NCBI GenBank assembly: GCA_027596035.1
Contig: JADGJA010000013.1
Span: forward strand, 18,025-82,024
Source: Thoreauomyces humboldtii
Lineage: Eukaryota > Chytridiomycota > Chytridiomycetes > Spizellomycetales > Powellomycetaceae
DNA: 64,000 bases
Reading direction: 5' to 3'
Position 1 is the first letter of the stretch. Every line of letters begins with the position of its first letter. Both the position numbers and the translations under genes were made by a program. This document shows positions 34,519 through 45,408 of the stretch, one piece after another. The notes below the pieces were generated by a model, which was not told the origin of the DNA, ran no database searches, and saw nothing but the letters and a program-made list of their open reading frames with translations.

Positions 34519-35409
34519 TCAAGAGAACAGGGACTGGATGCCAGATTGCACGACCCCGGCCATGAGCTGGTGAACGGTGGTGGTGGGGTGGATGCCGTCC
34601 CAGGAGACATAGTCCTGGGGATCCGTGCAAGGAACCTGCGACACGTTGTAGAAGTTCGCGCAACCGTCGGTGGGCGACGTGTGACTGGGGAAGGTGCCGT
34701 TGACCAGAAGTTTAGCGTATACGGTGGCGTAGGTGATGGGAGCGTCGACAGCGTGAACAGAGATGCCCTGGAAGATGTTCTTCGTGGAGAACACAACCAG
34801 TTTAGCAGCCAGGAGCGCGTTGTGCTCGAGGAATGGCAACGTCGTGGTCGGTGGCATATTGACAACCATGAAGTTCTTGTACCCGGCGTCGACGAGGGTC
34901 TGGAGACCGGTAATGATGCTGCCTGTAACATCGTTGACGGAAACCTTTCTTCCGTGCTCGGTGCCATAGAAGTAGTCGTTGGCTCCGATCCACACGGACA
35001 GGAGGGTGTTCGCAGCGTTCGCATTGGCTACGGGGTGAGCCGCGAAAAGAGCGGCTTGCTGAACGAACCCAGGGGTTCCTGCGGAGACGGTGCCTTGGGG
35101 CATCTCGGATGCCGAGATCAGGTTGTTGGACGTGGCTCCCGAGAAGGCTTTGTCGACGAGGGTCGCGCCGAGGGAAGAGGCGAGGTATTCGATCCAGACC
35201 GGGCCGTTCGAGAAACGTCCCTTCCAGTAGATCTTTGGAGAAGGAGTCTGTCCTCCGGTAAGGACAAAGGCGTTGCCATTGTCGGTGAGTGAGTCGCCGA
35301 ACGCTACGATGGTGTTGAGTTTCGATGACCGTGCCTGAACCTGGGTGACGCTGGCAGAGGTCAAGGTGCTGAGGGCGAGGACGACAGGGGCAATGAAGGA
35401 GAGACGCAT
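34519..35409 (-). CDS. Secreted GDSL-type esterase/lipase
   Basis: A single-exon gene of 296 residues with a signal peptide starting at ATG 35409 (MRLSFIAPVVLALSTLTSAS). The SGNH-hydrolase blocks are in order: block I AFGDSLTDNGN with the nucleophile serine, block III VWIGANDYF with the Asn of the oxyanion hole, and block V WDGIHPTT with the catalytic Asp and His. This layout matches fungal GDSL acyl-esterases, including the CE16-type acetylesterases that trim plant cell-wall oligosaccharides. The real substrate cannot be read from sequence. A TATA-like element lies about 70 bp upstream. The gene is in tandem with TAF2, whose stop is 550 bp further up the same strand. Confidence 0.9.
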   Translation of the reverse strand: MRLSFIAPVVLALSTLTSASVTQVQARSSKLNTIVAFGDSLTDNGNAFVLTGGQTPSPKIYWKGRFSNGPVWIEYLASSLGATLVDKAFSGATSNNLISASEMPQGTVSAGTPGFVQQAALFAAHPVANANAANTLLSVWIGANDYFYGTEHGRKVSVNDVTGSIITGLQTLVDAGYKNFMVVNMPPTTTLPFLEHNALLAAKLVVFSTKNIFQGISVHAVDAPITYATVYAKLLVNGTFPSHTSPTDGCANFYNVSQVPCTDPQDYVSWDGIHPTTTVHQLMAGVVQSGIQSLFS

Positions 35410-35475
35410 TGTTGTATTGGTATGTGTATGAAGAGTGTTAATGACTGTATCTGGGGGAAGGGATCAGATGCCCAG

Positions 35476-35482
35476 CTTTTAT
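35476..35482 (-). promoter_or_regulatory. TATA-like element of the GDSL esterase gene
   Basis: ATAAAAG on the minus strand, 67-73 bp upstream of the esterase ATG. The spacing is nearly the same as for the aspartic protease TATA box, consistent with two inducible secreted hydrolases. Confidence 0.45.
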
Positions 35483-35958
35483 GCGTTTCCCCACAGGCAT
35501 GTCCGGAGAGCGTAGAGGGAGAGACGTGGAACGAGGCGGATTGGCGAAGCAGGGAATGGGAAATCGTTTTACCATTGTTACCTGGAATAGCGACAGACAC
35601 CATGCCTCACAGGTTAAAAACGAAAGTGGGGCACACGCAAAGAGTCAAAAGAGGCAACGGAAGGCAACGGAAGGCTGCTGGAACAGTGGAACGTAAGGGG
35701 TAGCTTGGCGTCGATTCTTCTGTAATTTATGAGCTGCCTAAAGGCGTAAAAGTGTCGATTTGGATTTGAAGTGAACTGAAAAACTCCGCCTTTAGATCAG
35801 CACATCCAGCCATGCTGCACATCACAAATCGGGAAACCCGCAGAGTAGTACAGCATACAGAGAAATGGCTTTAAGAACCTGATGATTGTTCGATTCAAGC
35901 ATGACGTTCAGAAGAAAAAAAAAATTGACCAGAAAACTTGACCGAAACGTTCTATCAA
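35483..35958. other. Upstream region of the GDSL esterase, downstream of TAF2
   Basis: No gene is supported. Short frames only, plus an A-rich tract around 35910-35925. It contains the esterase promoter and the TAF2 3' UTR. Confidence 0.5.
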
Positions 35959-38900
35959 TCACTTCTTGATGGTCAACTTGAGTTTTACCGGCGGTTTGGC
36001 CGGCTCTGGCGGTTCCGTCTTGACCCTCTTACGCTGTGGTGGCTCCTCCGAGTCGTGCGGCTTCTTGCGTTTCGCAGACTGCGTGTCGCTCGATTGTCCG
36101 GCGGAAGCGGCTGAAGCGGGCGCATTGTGAACCTAAGGGAACGAGACGAAAAGATGCAGAACCTAAGCATCCAATCCGTTGCAGCACTCTCACGACGATT
36201 GAAGCATCTTTGTGGTTACCTTTTTGGATGGCTTGTCGTCTGGGGGCCGCGCTCCTGTCCAAAGGCCGTTCTTTGGTGCTTCCGATGGAGGGTCCTCGGT
36301 GCGTTTCCTTTTCTTGGCCGTCGCGTCCTGAGCCAACCAACAAAGTACTACTCAGTAGCTGACCCAAAGTGATATATGCTTTGGTCGCTCACCTCTCCAC
36401 CGTCCTTCCCATCCACGACCGTCTTCCACTCCTTGTTGAAGACCTTTTCGATCGCAACGCCGCAGTTATGACCAAAACTGGTCTTCGGGTTGTACGCAAA
36501 GCAGTTCGAGATCATGAGCCGCATGTCCCGCTCAAAGTCCTGCACGGTAGCGTAGCGATGCTTGTCCAGCTTGGTCTGCATGGTACGCAGATCCATCGGC
36601 TTCTTGATCCTGACGTGATAGTCGGGCAGCAGGGTTTTGTCAACCGGTTCCAGGAAGATGGCAGCCTCTTCCCTATCTCGAAGCTTCTGAAGTATGGTCG
36701 AGAGCTTGCGTTCGACCGATGCGGATAGGCTGGAGAGCTTTGGCGTCGGGGCGGGTGGAGGAGGAGCGACAGGTTGCGGGATTTTGCTTCCCTTGACCTT
36801 GGAACTACCGGACTGACCGCGCGCGGATTCGGACTTGACGTCTACGATTTCACGGGTCGCGCAGAAGGCCTTCCATTCTTTTGCCACCTCTGCCTCAATC
36901 GTCTTTCCCTGCTGGTACACCCAGTCACCAGGAGCATTGAAGAGAAAGCAATTTGACAGGACCAGATCGATGTCGGCTTTCATATCCTCAGGACTTCCGT
37001 AGGCGCCACGCTCAAGGTTTTTGTAGACCGTTCCAAGATCCATGGGGCGTTTGACGACGACGCGGTACTGAGGTATGTTGAGGGCAACAGGGTCGACCGG
37101 TGTCAGGAAGACGGCTGCGGCGGGGAAAGACTGGAGACGCTTGATCAGACGAGCGCAAGCTTTCTGATCCGCTGCACTGAACGGCGCAACACGGGCTACA
37201 GAGGCCGAGTTGCTGCTAGACTTCTGGCCCTTTGATGGCGGGGTACCAGCCGGTAACGCAAGCTTGGAGGATGGGAGTTTGGGTGAGGATGGCGCCGAAT
37301 TCGATGGAGAGTTGGCTGGCGAGTTGGCAGCTGAGGTGGCAGGGGACGACTTGGAAACCGCTCGTCCCTTTTGCCGACCCCACTCTTGATCGAAGATCGC
37401 TTCCAGCTCCTTTCCTTGCAAGTAGACAGGCTCTCCTTCTCGGTTGAACAAGTAGCAGTTTCGGAGCATAAGCCGGACATCCTGCTCGAACTGGCGGGAT
37501 GAGCGATAAGAGCGCGCAAGAAGCTTCTTACGAATGGTGGAGAGATCCATCGGCTGCTTGATGAGCTCGTGATAAATCGGGTAAGCCGTCTTGGACACTG
37601 GGGTGAGGAAAGGACCGGAGATGTGACGCGCGCACTCCATCTTGGTGAGGGCCGCTTCGCAGGTTGAAATTTCCTGAACGGACAAACCTGTTTCCACCGG
37701 GGTAGGTTTGAGCCGCTGCTGCTGCTGCTGCGAGAGCGGTGCTGGTGAGGGAATGCTAGGGACGGGAGTGGCTACAGGTTCCTTCTTGAGTTTGACCGAA
37801 GGTATGTTCGGAGTAGAACTGGCTGGAGATGCCTCGCGAGAAGGACTCGGTGTGCCTGCCCATTCCTTTTCGAAGAGATTGAGAAGTTGACGGGTTTCCT
37901 TGTGCACTGCGGTGTCAGGGGGATTGAACTTCAACGAGTTGTTGACCATAAGACGTATGTCCGACTCAAACTCCCGTGTGGTAGCGTAGGCCCCGTGGTC
38001 GAGCTTCTTACGGATTGTTCCCAAATCCATAGGATGCTTGATGGTTTCCAGATAACTCGGAATGCCGAGTGCAATTGGGTCAACTGGAACGAGAAACCAC
38101 CGCCCGAGCGGACTGTCCTGGAGTGTTTTGCAGACTCTCTTGCACTTCTGGGCCTCTGCAGATGACAGCACGCCCCTGGGTTGAGCCGAAGGCCCAGGAG
38201 TAGTTGAACGACTCCGAGGGGCAGAGGGCGTTGGAGCCGGTGACGAAGGCTGACTAGAAGTGGCAGCCAGTGCCGGACGAAGTGATGTTTGGTGAAAAGT
38301 CTCGGGTGCTGGAGGAAGCGCGACCGGCGCTTTCATAACGACCTCAGCTTTGATTCTCGCGCTATCCAGGAGTGCCTCCGCGCGTGCTTTCGCAGCGTTG
38401 GCAGCCTCGACGGCTGTGGCGGTCGCCTTTGCATCGGCAGTGGCCTTTAGCGAGTTGGCGGCTTCGGAAACAACGTGTTCCTCGAAAAAGCTCTGAAGCT
38501 TCTTGGCCTGCCGATGCACGTTGCTGTCTTCAAGATTGTACTCGTAGCAATTTTGAAAGATCTGACGGACATCGCCTAAGAACCGATTGAGTTCATCGCC
38601 ATATAGCCCTTGTGACACCTTGCGCCCGGCAGTATGCAAGTCCATTGGACGCTTGATGAGAGCGTGGTAATGCGTGTTACTGGCATCCACAGGCAGAACG
38701 AACGATGCTGATGATGGATGATTCGTAAGTCGCGTTAGCGCGTGAAGGCAGATGCGACGGAAGTCGGGATCTGGATCTCGAGCCTGTTCTGGTGGCAAAG
38801 AGTTCTGACGTACGAGTCTGAGCTTAACATCCTTTACTGGCCCAGTCGCCTTGGCGCCGCTGTCCTTCAGCAAGATCTTTTTCAGAATGGGAGGAGCAGG

Positions 38901-41900
38901 GACACCATCGTCCTCACTAGCGCTGTCATCCACTTGTCTACGTAGAGGCATCTTGATTTTCAAGCGTGGTGGCTGGGAACCGTTTGCACCGAGGGGTTCC
39001 TCTGGCGCAGGATCGTAGAGGTACTCGCAGAAACGGAGTAAATTGAACCTCACTCGATGGTCCAGTGCTTTCGTAGAATTCATCATATCCCATACGCCTT
39101 GCGAAATGTCTTGTCGAGCTGACAACTGTGCCCGGATCTGGTTCCAACGATTACTTCCGGATCGACTTTCTGCCGCCAGCACTTCCACGATCTCAGCCAG
39201 CGCCTTGGATACATGATATTGAACATACGGGACGGGATCGTCCGTGATAACATCGAGGAGAAAGCGAGCGATTTCGGGGACAGAAAGTCCGTCAAGAAGG
39301 AACAAGGCGTCAAGCGCGACGAGTCGTACACGGAGAAAGTTGCCATATCGCGCGTGCTGCAAGAAGATCTTAAGATCCACGGGCATTAGATTTGAAAGCA
39401 TCCATTTGAGTAACACCTAAAAAAGAATATCAGTAACCAGCTCCAAGAAACATCACATATCAGGATGAATGCACGCACCTCCAAGCATGCAATGGTAACG
39501 GAATTGTGATACGAGGGAATCAAACGATCGAGTAGACGGTATCGATGTATTTCCGCTAAAGATTCCTTGAATAAAGGAACGCCTTTCGACGTAACGTTTA
39601 CGACACGTGTCTGTACCGTTGGTTCTTCATCTTCCTCGCTTTCGCCTCCAAACGCGAATTCCTCCGTCTGACCGGATGCACCACCGACACGCATTGGCTT
39701 GGGACCAGCCGCTCTCTTCTTCGAGCGGCCGCTGCTTGGCAGGAACGCGTTCCCGAGGGCTACAATCAGATTCCCCAGGAAGAAGTTGTCCGAGAAGGGA
39801 TTCCCCGAGTTGTCGTTGAACTTCAGCAGGTTGAGGAGAAGGCGTCGTGACGCCATCGGAGCGATGCTGTCGGCGTGTCGAACCATGGATATGGCTGAGA
39901 CCATTGCCTTCTTTACGAAATACTCCTGCAGCTCCGTGAAATCATGCGTTTTCGGATAGCTGAGAACGCTACCGTCCTCCTCTTCGCAGCAGTACTTGTC
40001 TCGATACGGCTTCAGCAGGAATTTCTCACTCGCCTCTGGACCGGCTTCAGACGAGCAGCATTTGGCAAGCGTGTAGGCAGCTTCCACGCGTATCCCGTAG
40101 AAAGCCGTTCGATCCGCCATGACCTTGGAGAGATCAGAGCAAGTTCCGAGCGATGGCTGCTCCTGAAGGCCATCTACAGCATCCAGTTGAGCGTTGACGT
40201 TTCGGTCTTTACGCAACTGGGACGCCCACATGAAGTCAGTCTGCTCGAACGACTTGATGCATATCCAATCGTTGTCCGGATCCAACCTGATCCACTCGAA
40301 ATCCAGACGATCTGGTTCTTCGCCGTTGAACTCGAGCTTTGCATCCTCGATCGATTCGAGATCTTCGGTCGCTTGATCTTCGGCTGCAGCTGTATCACCC
40401 GCCCCTTTCTTTCCTTTCGGTACGGGGCCCGTTTTCCGACGTATGCGCTTATACTTCGTGTGGTACTGGATATCGTACTGCTTTTCCAGATCATCTATGT
40501 GTACCTCTGTATCGTACGTTCCCCCTGGCTCGTGGATTCGAATCATGAAAGGACCCTAGAACGTGCGAGTAAGTGACTAGTTACCCATGGAAACCTGGCT
40601 CGCATTTCCTATACCGTAAACTTTGGCGTGCTGCCAACGATCCAACCATTGCTGTTCTCCTGGAAGAAGCGAAACTCGACTACCATCTTTTTCCGATTGA
40701 AGTTGTACTTGAACGAGAAGCGCGGACATCCGCTCCCGTAGATCCACTGATCCGCGAAAAGTTTCAGCTCCAGTTTTCCCGTGATCTTCTTCGCCACGCG
40801 CAGGAAATGATGGGTGCTGAGCCCGTTCGGAAGTTCGCCTGCAGCAGCAGACTGCAGAAGAGTGCTGAGAAGTTTTCGCATCATTCCTTTTCCCATGCGT
40901 CTGTCCAGCATGTATAACACGATGGGAGCCTTCAACGATATGAACTCGGATCGCACTGACGCCCAGTCATCGTCCGGATGGAAATGCTGCAAGATCAACG
41001 GATCGATCATGGTCGGTTGATCTCCAGCGAAGGCGTCGTCCGTGGCGGTGGGGTAGATGGGCGGTTGATTCACGTCGAGATCGCAGACGCGTTGCATGTC
41101 CTTCTGCAGACGGAACTTGTATTCGCTCTTCCCCAGGAACCGTTGCAGGAACAGTCCGACCAGGTAGTTCGTGAGGCCGACCATCAACCATGCGTCCGCC
41201 CACGCTTTTGGAAACAGGTGATGTCCGAACCACTGAGCGACCAAAGCACGGCAAAGGAGCCTCATCGTCTCGTACGTCTGTTCGACTATGGTCGCGTCCA
41301 GCAGAAGGTGCGTTCCGAAGATAGCGATTGAAGCACCCGCCGAAGCAGGATTGTAAACATCTTCCACGAAGACCTGCTTGTATGACGAGTGTGGATATCG
41401 AGATCCAAGATATTGCTCAAAGAAGGCAAGCGCTTGCGCAATGAAATGACTGGTATATGCGACCTGCTCCTCACGTCCCGGTAAACAGAAAGCCAACGCC
41501 GTGTCGCGTGCGTCCTCGTCACGCAGCACTGCAGGTTCATCCTGCCCATCCTCTTCCATTTCATCTAGCATATGCGCGTCTTCTTCCTCCTGTATTTCCC
41601 TGCTCATCCAGCCTGGGATCGGTACGGCCTGGAAGGGTCCAACGGCAAACATAATGCTCGCCGCACTGACTGGCTCGGCCACGGAAAACATGGACATTTT
41701 CTTGTTTCGATCGTTTGGGTGGATGATTTCCGCTTCAAGCTCTCCGCTGCAAACGACTATGATGTCCCGGTCCCCTTCTCGCATTCCTGTCACCTCGTCC
41801 ACCTCGTCAACGACCCCCTCCTCGAAGATGTCGGGAAGGGTGTCCCGTAATGTCCGTGGCGTGATGATGTCCAGGCTCCATGTACATTGCTCCTGGTATC

Positions 41901-42830
41901 GATCCATACATGGTATCCAGAGCCGCGCCGAGCAAGCCTGGTTGTGAGTGTACAGTTGCGGATATCGCTGGCATCAAAGTATCAGTGACGCAAGTCCTCC
42001 CCAGTACATTTAGCAGCTACGAATCACCTCTAGCGTGCGTGTCGCTTCCGGAACTACAAAGTAAAGCCCACTTTTTGGATCTATCAAGGAGAAGTCGACC
42101 CGTACCGTGATAGCACCCAGGGGCACCACTGGTGGTTTTGATTCCAATGTCTCGCCGTTCTGCGTTGCAGCTACTCGGGAGTCATCAGTCCCAACTGCGA
42201 TTTTTCGAGCGAAAGCTTCCTGACTCACACAAGACAGGAGGGAGCGCAACGAGGGCTAGCGCACGTGCAGACGCCTTCCGGAAACGACACAGAAGTCAAC
42301 AAGCCGTTTTCGCCAAGTTCTCCATTCTCCGCTGTCCTGGTACCTGCGCAGATAATATCGCCTCGGGAATGTCGATCACGAGCTCCCCTTCATCTGCCTC
42401 CTGCAGAGCATATATGTATTGCTGGCGGTATTCCGAGTGATGATTGGCCGTTTTGCGGGCGGACGGCGGAACGATGGGAGTCAGCGGATCGTCGTAGGCG
42501 TACTTTGCAGCCGCGTCGTTGATCGTAACCTTCCGTATAGCTTGATACGTAACACACATGATTCCATCAGCGTCCCTCCGTGCATCCAACTTCCCTGCCG
42601 GAAAACCACCTCCTCAACAGAACGTACTGGACTGCCGACAGTTGAGCCTCACTTGCGTGACATCTGGAGCCAAGGCAGTGATGGACAGCACAACGTATCC
42701 CTGAATCAAATCCAGTGGAATTAGACGTGGGACGCCATGGACAAAGGCAAAGAGGACCGAAAGAAGAAGAGTGGTACACACATGTACTGAACGCTTCTGA
42801 AAATCAACGTCGAGGACAACCCGTTGGTGA
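35959..42830 (-). CDS. TAF2: TFIID subunit TAF2 with five bromodomains
   Basis: TAF2 binds the core-promoter initiator as part of TFIID. The 5' exons encode SHQRVVLDVDFQKR, VRLNCRQS and then an M1-aminopeptidase-like domain without a zinc HExxH site. Hallmarks are DRYQEQCTWSLDIITPRT, a long KQVFVEDVYNPASAGASIA segment and QWFGHHLFPKAWADAWLMVG, followed by a HEAT-like region (40546-39386 and onward). The C-terminal large exon (39416-36380) holds five consecutive bromodomains, each with a PMDL-type ZA loop: RPMDLHTAG, HPMDLGTIR, QPMDLSTIR, RPMDLGTVY and KPMDLRTMQ. Each has a following NC or NS at the acetyl-lysine asparagine position (QNCYEYN, NNSLKFN, RNCYLFN, SNCFLFN, SNCFAYN). Two small exons then encode a Lys/Arg-rich nuclear tail ending VKLKLTIKK at TGA 35959-35961. 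The first coding exon is not resolved; an ATG at about 43097 is one candidate. The intron 42701-42787 is well supported. Confidence 0.88.
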
Positions 42831-43532
42831 CTCGTAAACGATCAAAGCGCAAAAACAAGAAGGAAACGAGAGAGAAGAGACAAGAGAAGCTCCGGATTAG
42901 AGAACTGCAGATGCCTTCCGGTAAACCCTGATCTCTGCAACTCGTCGTCGCTCAGGGTGTACGATCGGTGACCTCGCCCCGCACTCGCCCACAAGCCGGG
43001 CCCCGCCGAAACGAAGAATACTTATAATTGAAATGGCTTTGCGGCCTTGGGCTTTGCTGTACTGATGACGTCTGCAGTTGATGCCGCCCGTTGCATAGCG
43101 CAGGGAGGCGGAGACTTTGCCTTGCAACCAAGGTCTCCTACGCAAGTCTGTACGGTGAACCTGGAGGGCAAAGATTTGCTTCGGCCGGACTATGTTGGTT
43201 CGTGAATCGATGTCGTTTTCCTCCGATAGATTTCCAGAGGCGTATACTGGTTCCTTATATGGCAAGCAATCCTCGTAGGTGTGGAACGATCGCCGAGGGC
43301 ACTTGTTGAAATTGCGAAGGATCGGCGCAAGCAGACGGAACCGATACTCCAAATACTGTGTAACCTTGTGCTACCGCCAAGTACAGCTGCAGCATCGGGG
43401 AATGACACGGCTGCTCTTGCTTTTGGGACGCTGCTTCTTGCCTCACTTGTCCACATGGACCGATCGACGTCGGACGTACTGTACTGTACACTGTAACCTG
43501 CAACTTCTGAAGCAAGAGGGTACCAATTTGTA
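42831..43532. other. Divergent region, TAF2 5' exon(s) and DHHC gene promoter
   Basis: The true TAF2 start must lie here or nearby. A minus-strand ATG near 43097 opens MQRAASTADVISTAKPKAAK in a frame that closes soon after, but no clean splice donor joins it to the exon at 42830. The rest appears to be promoter sequence shared with the plus-strand palmitoyltransferase. Confidence 0.4.
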
Positions 43533-45220
43533 ATGGCTTGGGTCTGGCTAGGACGTCTGTTCGTCGTAGGCGTGACGTTGCTCATCGCATTCATCCCCAT
43601 CACCACGCAGGTAATACGGGCCATCGCTCTGCGTCGTCGGGGAGCATGGGGCTCAAGCTCATTCCTCTAGTACCTCCCCTTCATCTAGTACTTCATCTTT
43701 CTTCCATGGCTCGCATTCCATCCGAATAGGTCTCTCCTTCTGTACCTTGGTCCTTTCAATCTGGGAATCGCGTCAATCCTTACCAACTACTACAAGGGCA
43801 TCTTCACGGACCCCGGAAGCGTGCCAAAGAACTATGCACCAAGGAAGGACAGGCGGAAAGGAGAGATGAAACCCAGGTACTGCAAGACTTGCAAGGTTTA
43901 CAAACCACCTCGCAGCCATCACTGCAGCGTCTGTGATCGTTGCGTCCTTAAGATGGACCATCACTGTGAGTTTTCACATCCGTTCGATGCAACGCAGACA
44001 AAAACATCTCATGTCTCCTATCGATCGCGATCGCAGGTCCATGGTTGAACAACTGCATCGGCAACGAAAACCAACCCTACTTCCTCCGCTTCGTGGTCTC
44101 CGTCACCTTGACCGCCATATACTGCCTCTTCCTCCTCGGCCACCGCGTCTACGATCTCTGGCGGTATCAGACGCTCATCGAGGAACAGTACTCGACCTAC
44201 GATCCCAACCGTAAACCCATCGACTTCTACACACCGCCACCCGAAGGGCCCGAGATCGTCTTCCTGATCATCAACCTCGTGGTCCTGTTCCTCCTGCTCC
44301 TCACGGTCGGCATCCTCACCGTCTACCAGGTCAGGTACGCGTCCCAGGGCGTGACCACCATCGAGAGCTTCGAGAACGACCGCATCCACGAGCTGGAGCG
44401 GGCGGGTAAGCTGCCGAAGGGAGCGAGCAAGGCGTACCCGTACGATCTCGGGACAACGTTCGCGAACGTGGCGGAGACTCTCGGACGGAGGTGGTGGCTG
44501 TGGCCGTTGCCCCTGGGACCGCCGGGAGACGGCATCCGACACAGGGTCGGACCTCACGTGCCCGAGGACGGTCCCGTGCAGTGGCCCCCCAAGGCTTACT
44601 TCGTCTACAGGAGGTATCCGCACGGTCGACCCAGTCGCGCCGAACGCGAGAGGGACAGGGAGAGGGAGGCCATGACCGCGGACCCTGGTGCAGGTCCCAG
44701 GCGACCGGGACGCGTGAGGAGGGGGAGCGAAGGGTTCTTGGTTAGGGAGTGGACGAGTCGGGAGAGGGAGGAAGAGGTTCGGAAGGCGTTGGAGTGGGAT
44801 GCCAAGCAATCGACCCCGCAGCTGCCGACGGCGGTTCAGCAACGTTCCGGGTCTCCCACAAAGTATCCCACACCTCTGGTCCAGATCGTGAGGAACGAGC
44901 AGGAGGAGACCAGACGAAGGGCCGCACAGAAGCAGGAGCAGCTGGACGACGACGACGAGGAATCCACCGACTGGTCTTATGAGAGTTCGTCGTCGGACGA
45001 CGAGGATGACGATGATGACAGTCCTTTGATCGCCAGCAAGCGGCCCAGGGTGGATTACAGCAGCGGGACCGAATCTGGCAGCGATGACGACGAGAACGAA
45101 CTTCTTGGATTGAGGAAACGCAAGCCAACCGTTGGCAAGCCTGGCCCAGGACAGTACGTGGACGACGGAGCGGTCGATGCAGGATGTACGGGCGTACAGA
45201 AGGGGATCAAGACTTCGTAA
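43533..45220 (+). CDS. DHHC palmitoyltransferase, Pfa4-like
   Basis: An integral membrane S-acyltransferase that attaches palmitate to protein cysteines. Exon 1 (43533-43610) encodes a first helix ([20 protein letters not shown]). Intron 1 (43611-43688) leads in phase to [20 protein letters not shown], a second helix and the TDPGSVP motif just before the cysteine-rich domain. That domain runs [20 protein letters not shown], and the catalytic DHHC is split by the next intron (DHH-C, then [18 protein letters not shown]). Two further helices follow ([15 protein letters not shown] and [20 protein letters not shown]), then a TTxE-like motif (TTIESFEND), as in the family. The long charged C-terminal tail of about 250 residues contains strongly acidic runs, unusual for the core enzyme and probably regulatory. 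Subfamily assignment to Pfa4 is an inference from overall pattern. Confidence 0.88.
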
Positions 45221-45408
45221 TTGCCACGCAAATGACTGTAACGCGGATCTTTTTTGAAAAATTCTGAATGCGCTTTTTATCATAAAGTTATGTGAGAGTC
45301 AGACTAGAGGCCTCGATTTCTATGTGGGATAAGGTGGAAATAGCAAAAAAATAGGGAGTTGATAGAGGTGGTGAAAAGTGCAGACGAGGATGAGCGTCAC
45401 TAGGTGCT

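Noticed and set aside
34546..35292. 248-codon frame antisense to the GDSL esterase
   Set aside because: Gly/Val-rich shadow; the esterase on the other strand has signal peptide and catalytic blocks.
44018..45283. 421-codon open frame antisense to the palmitoyltransferase
   Set aside because: It mirrors the GC-biased third positions of the real gene. Its translation is Arg/Leu/Pro-biased without motifs, while the opposite strand carries the intact DHHC protein.
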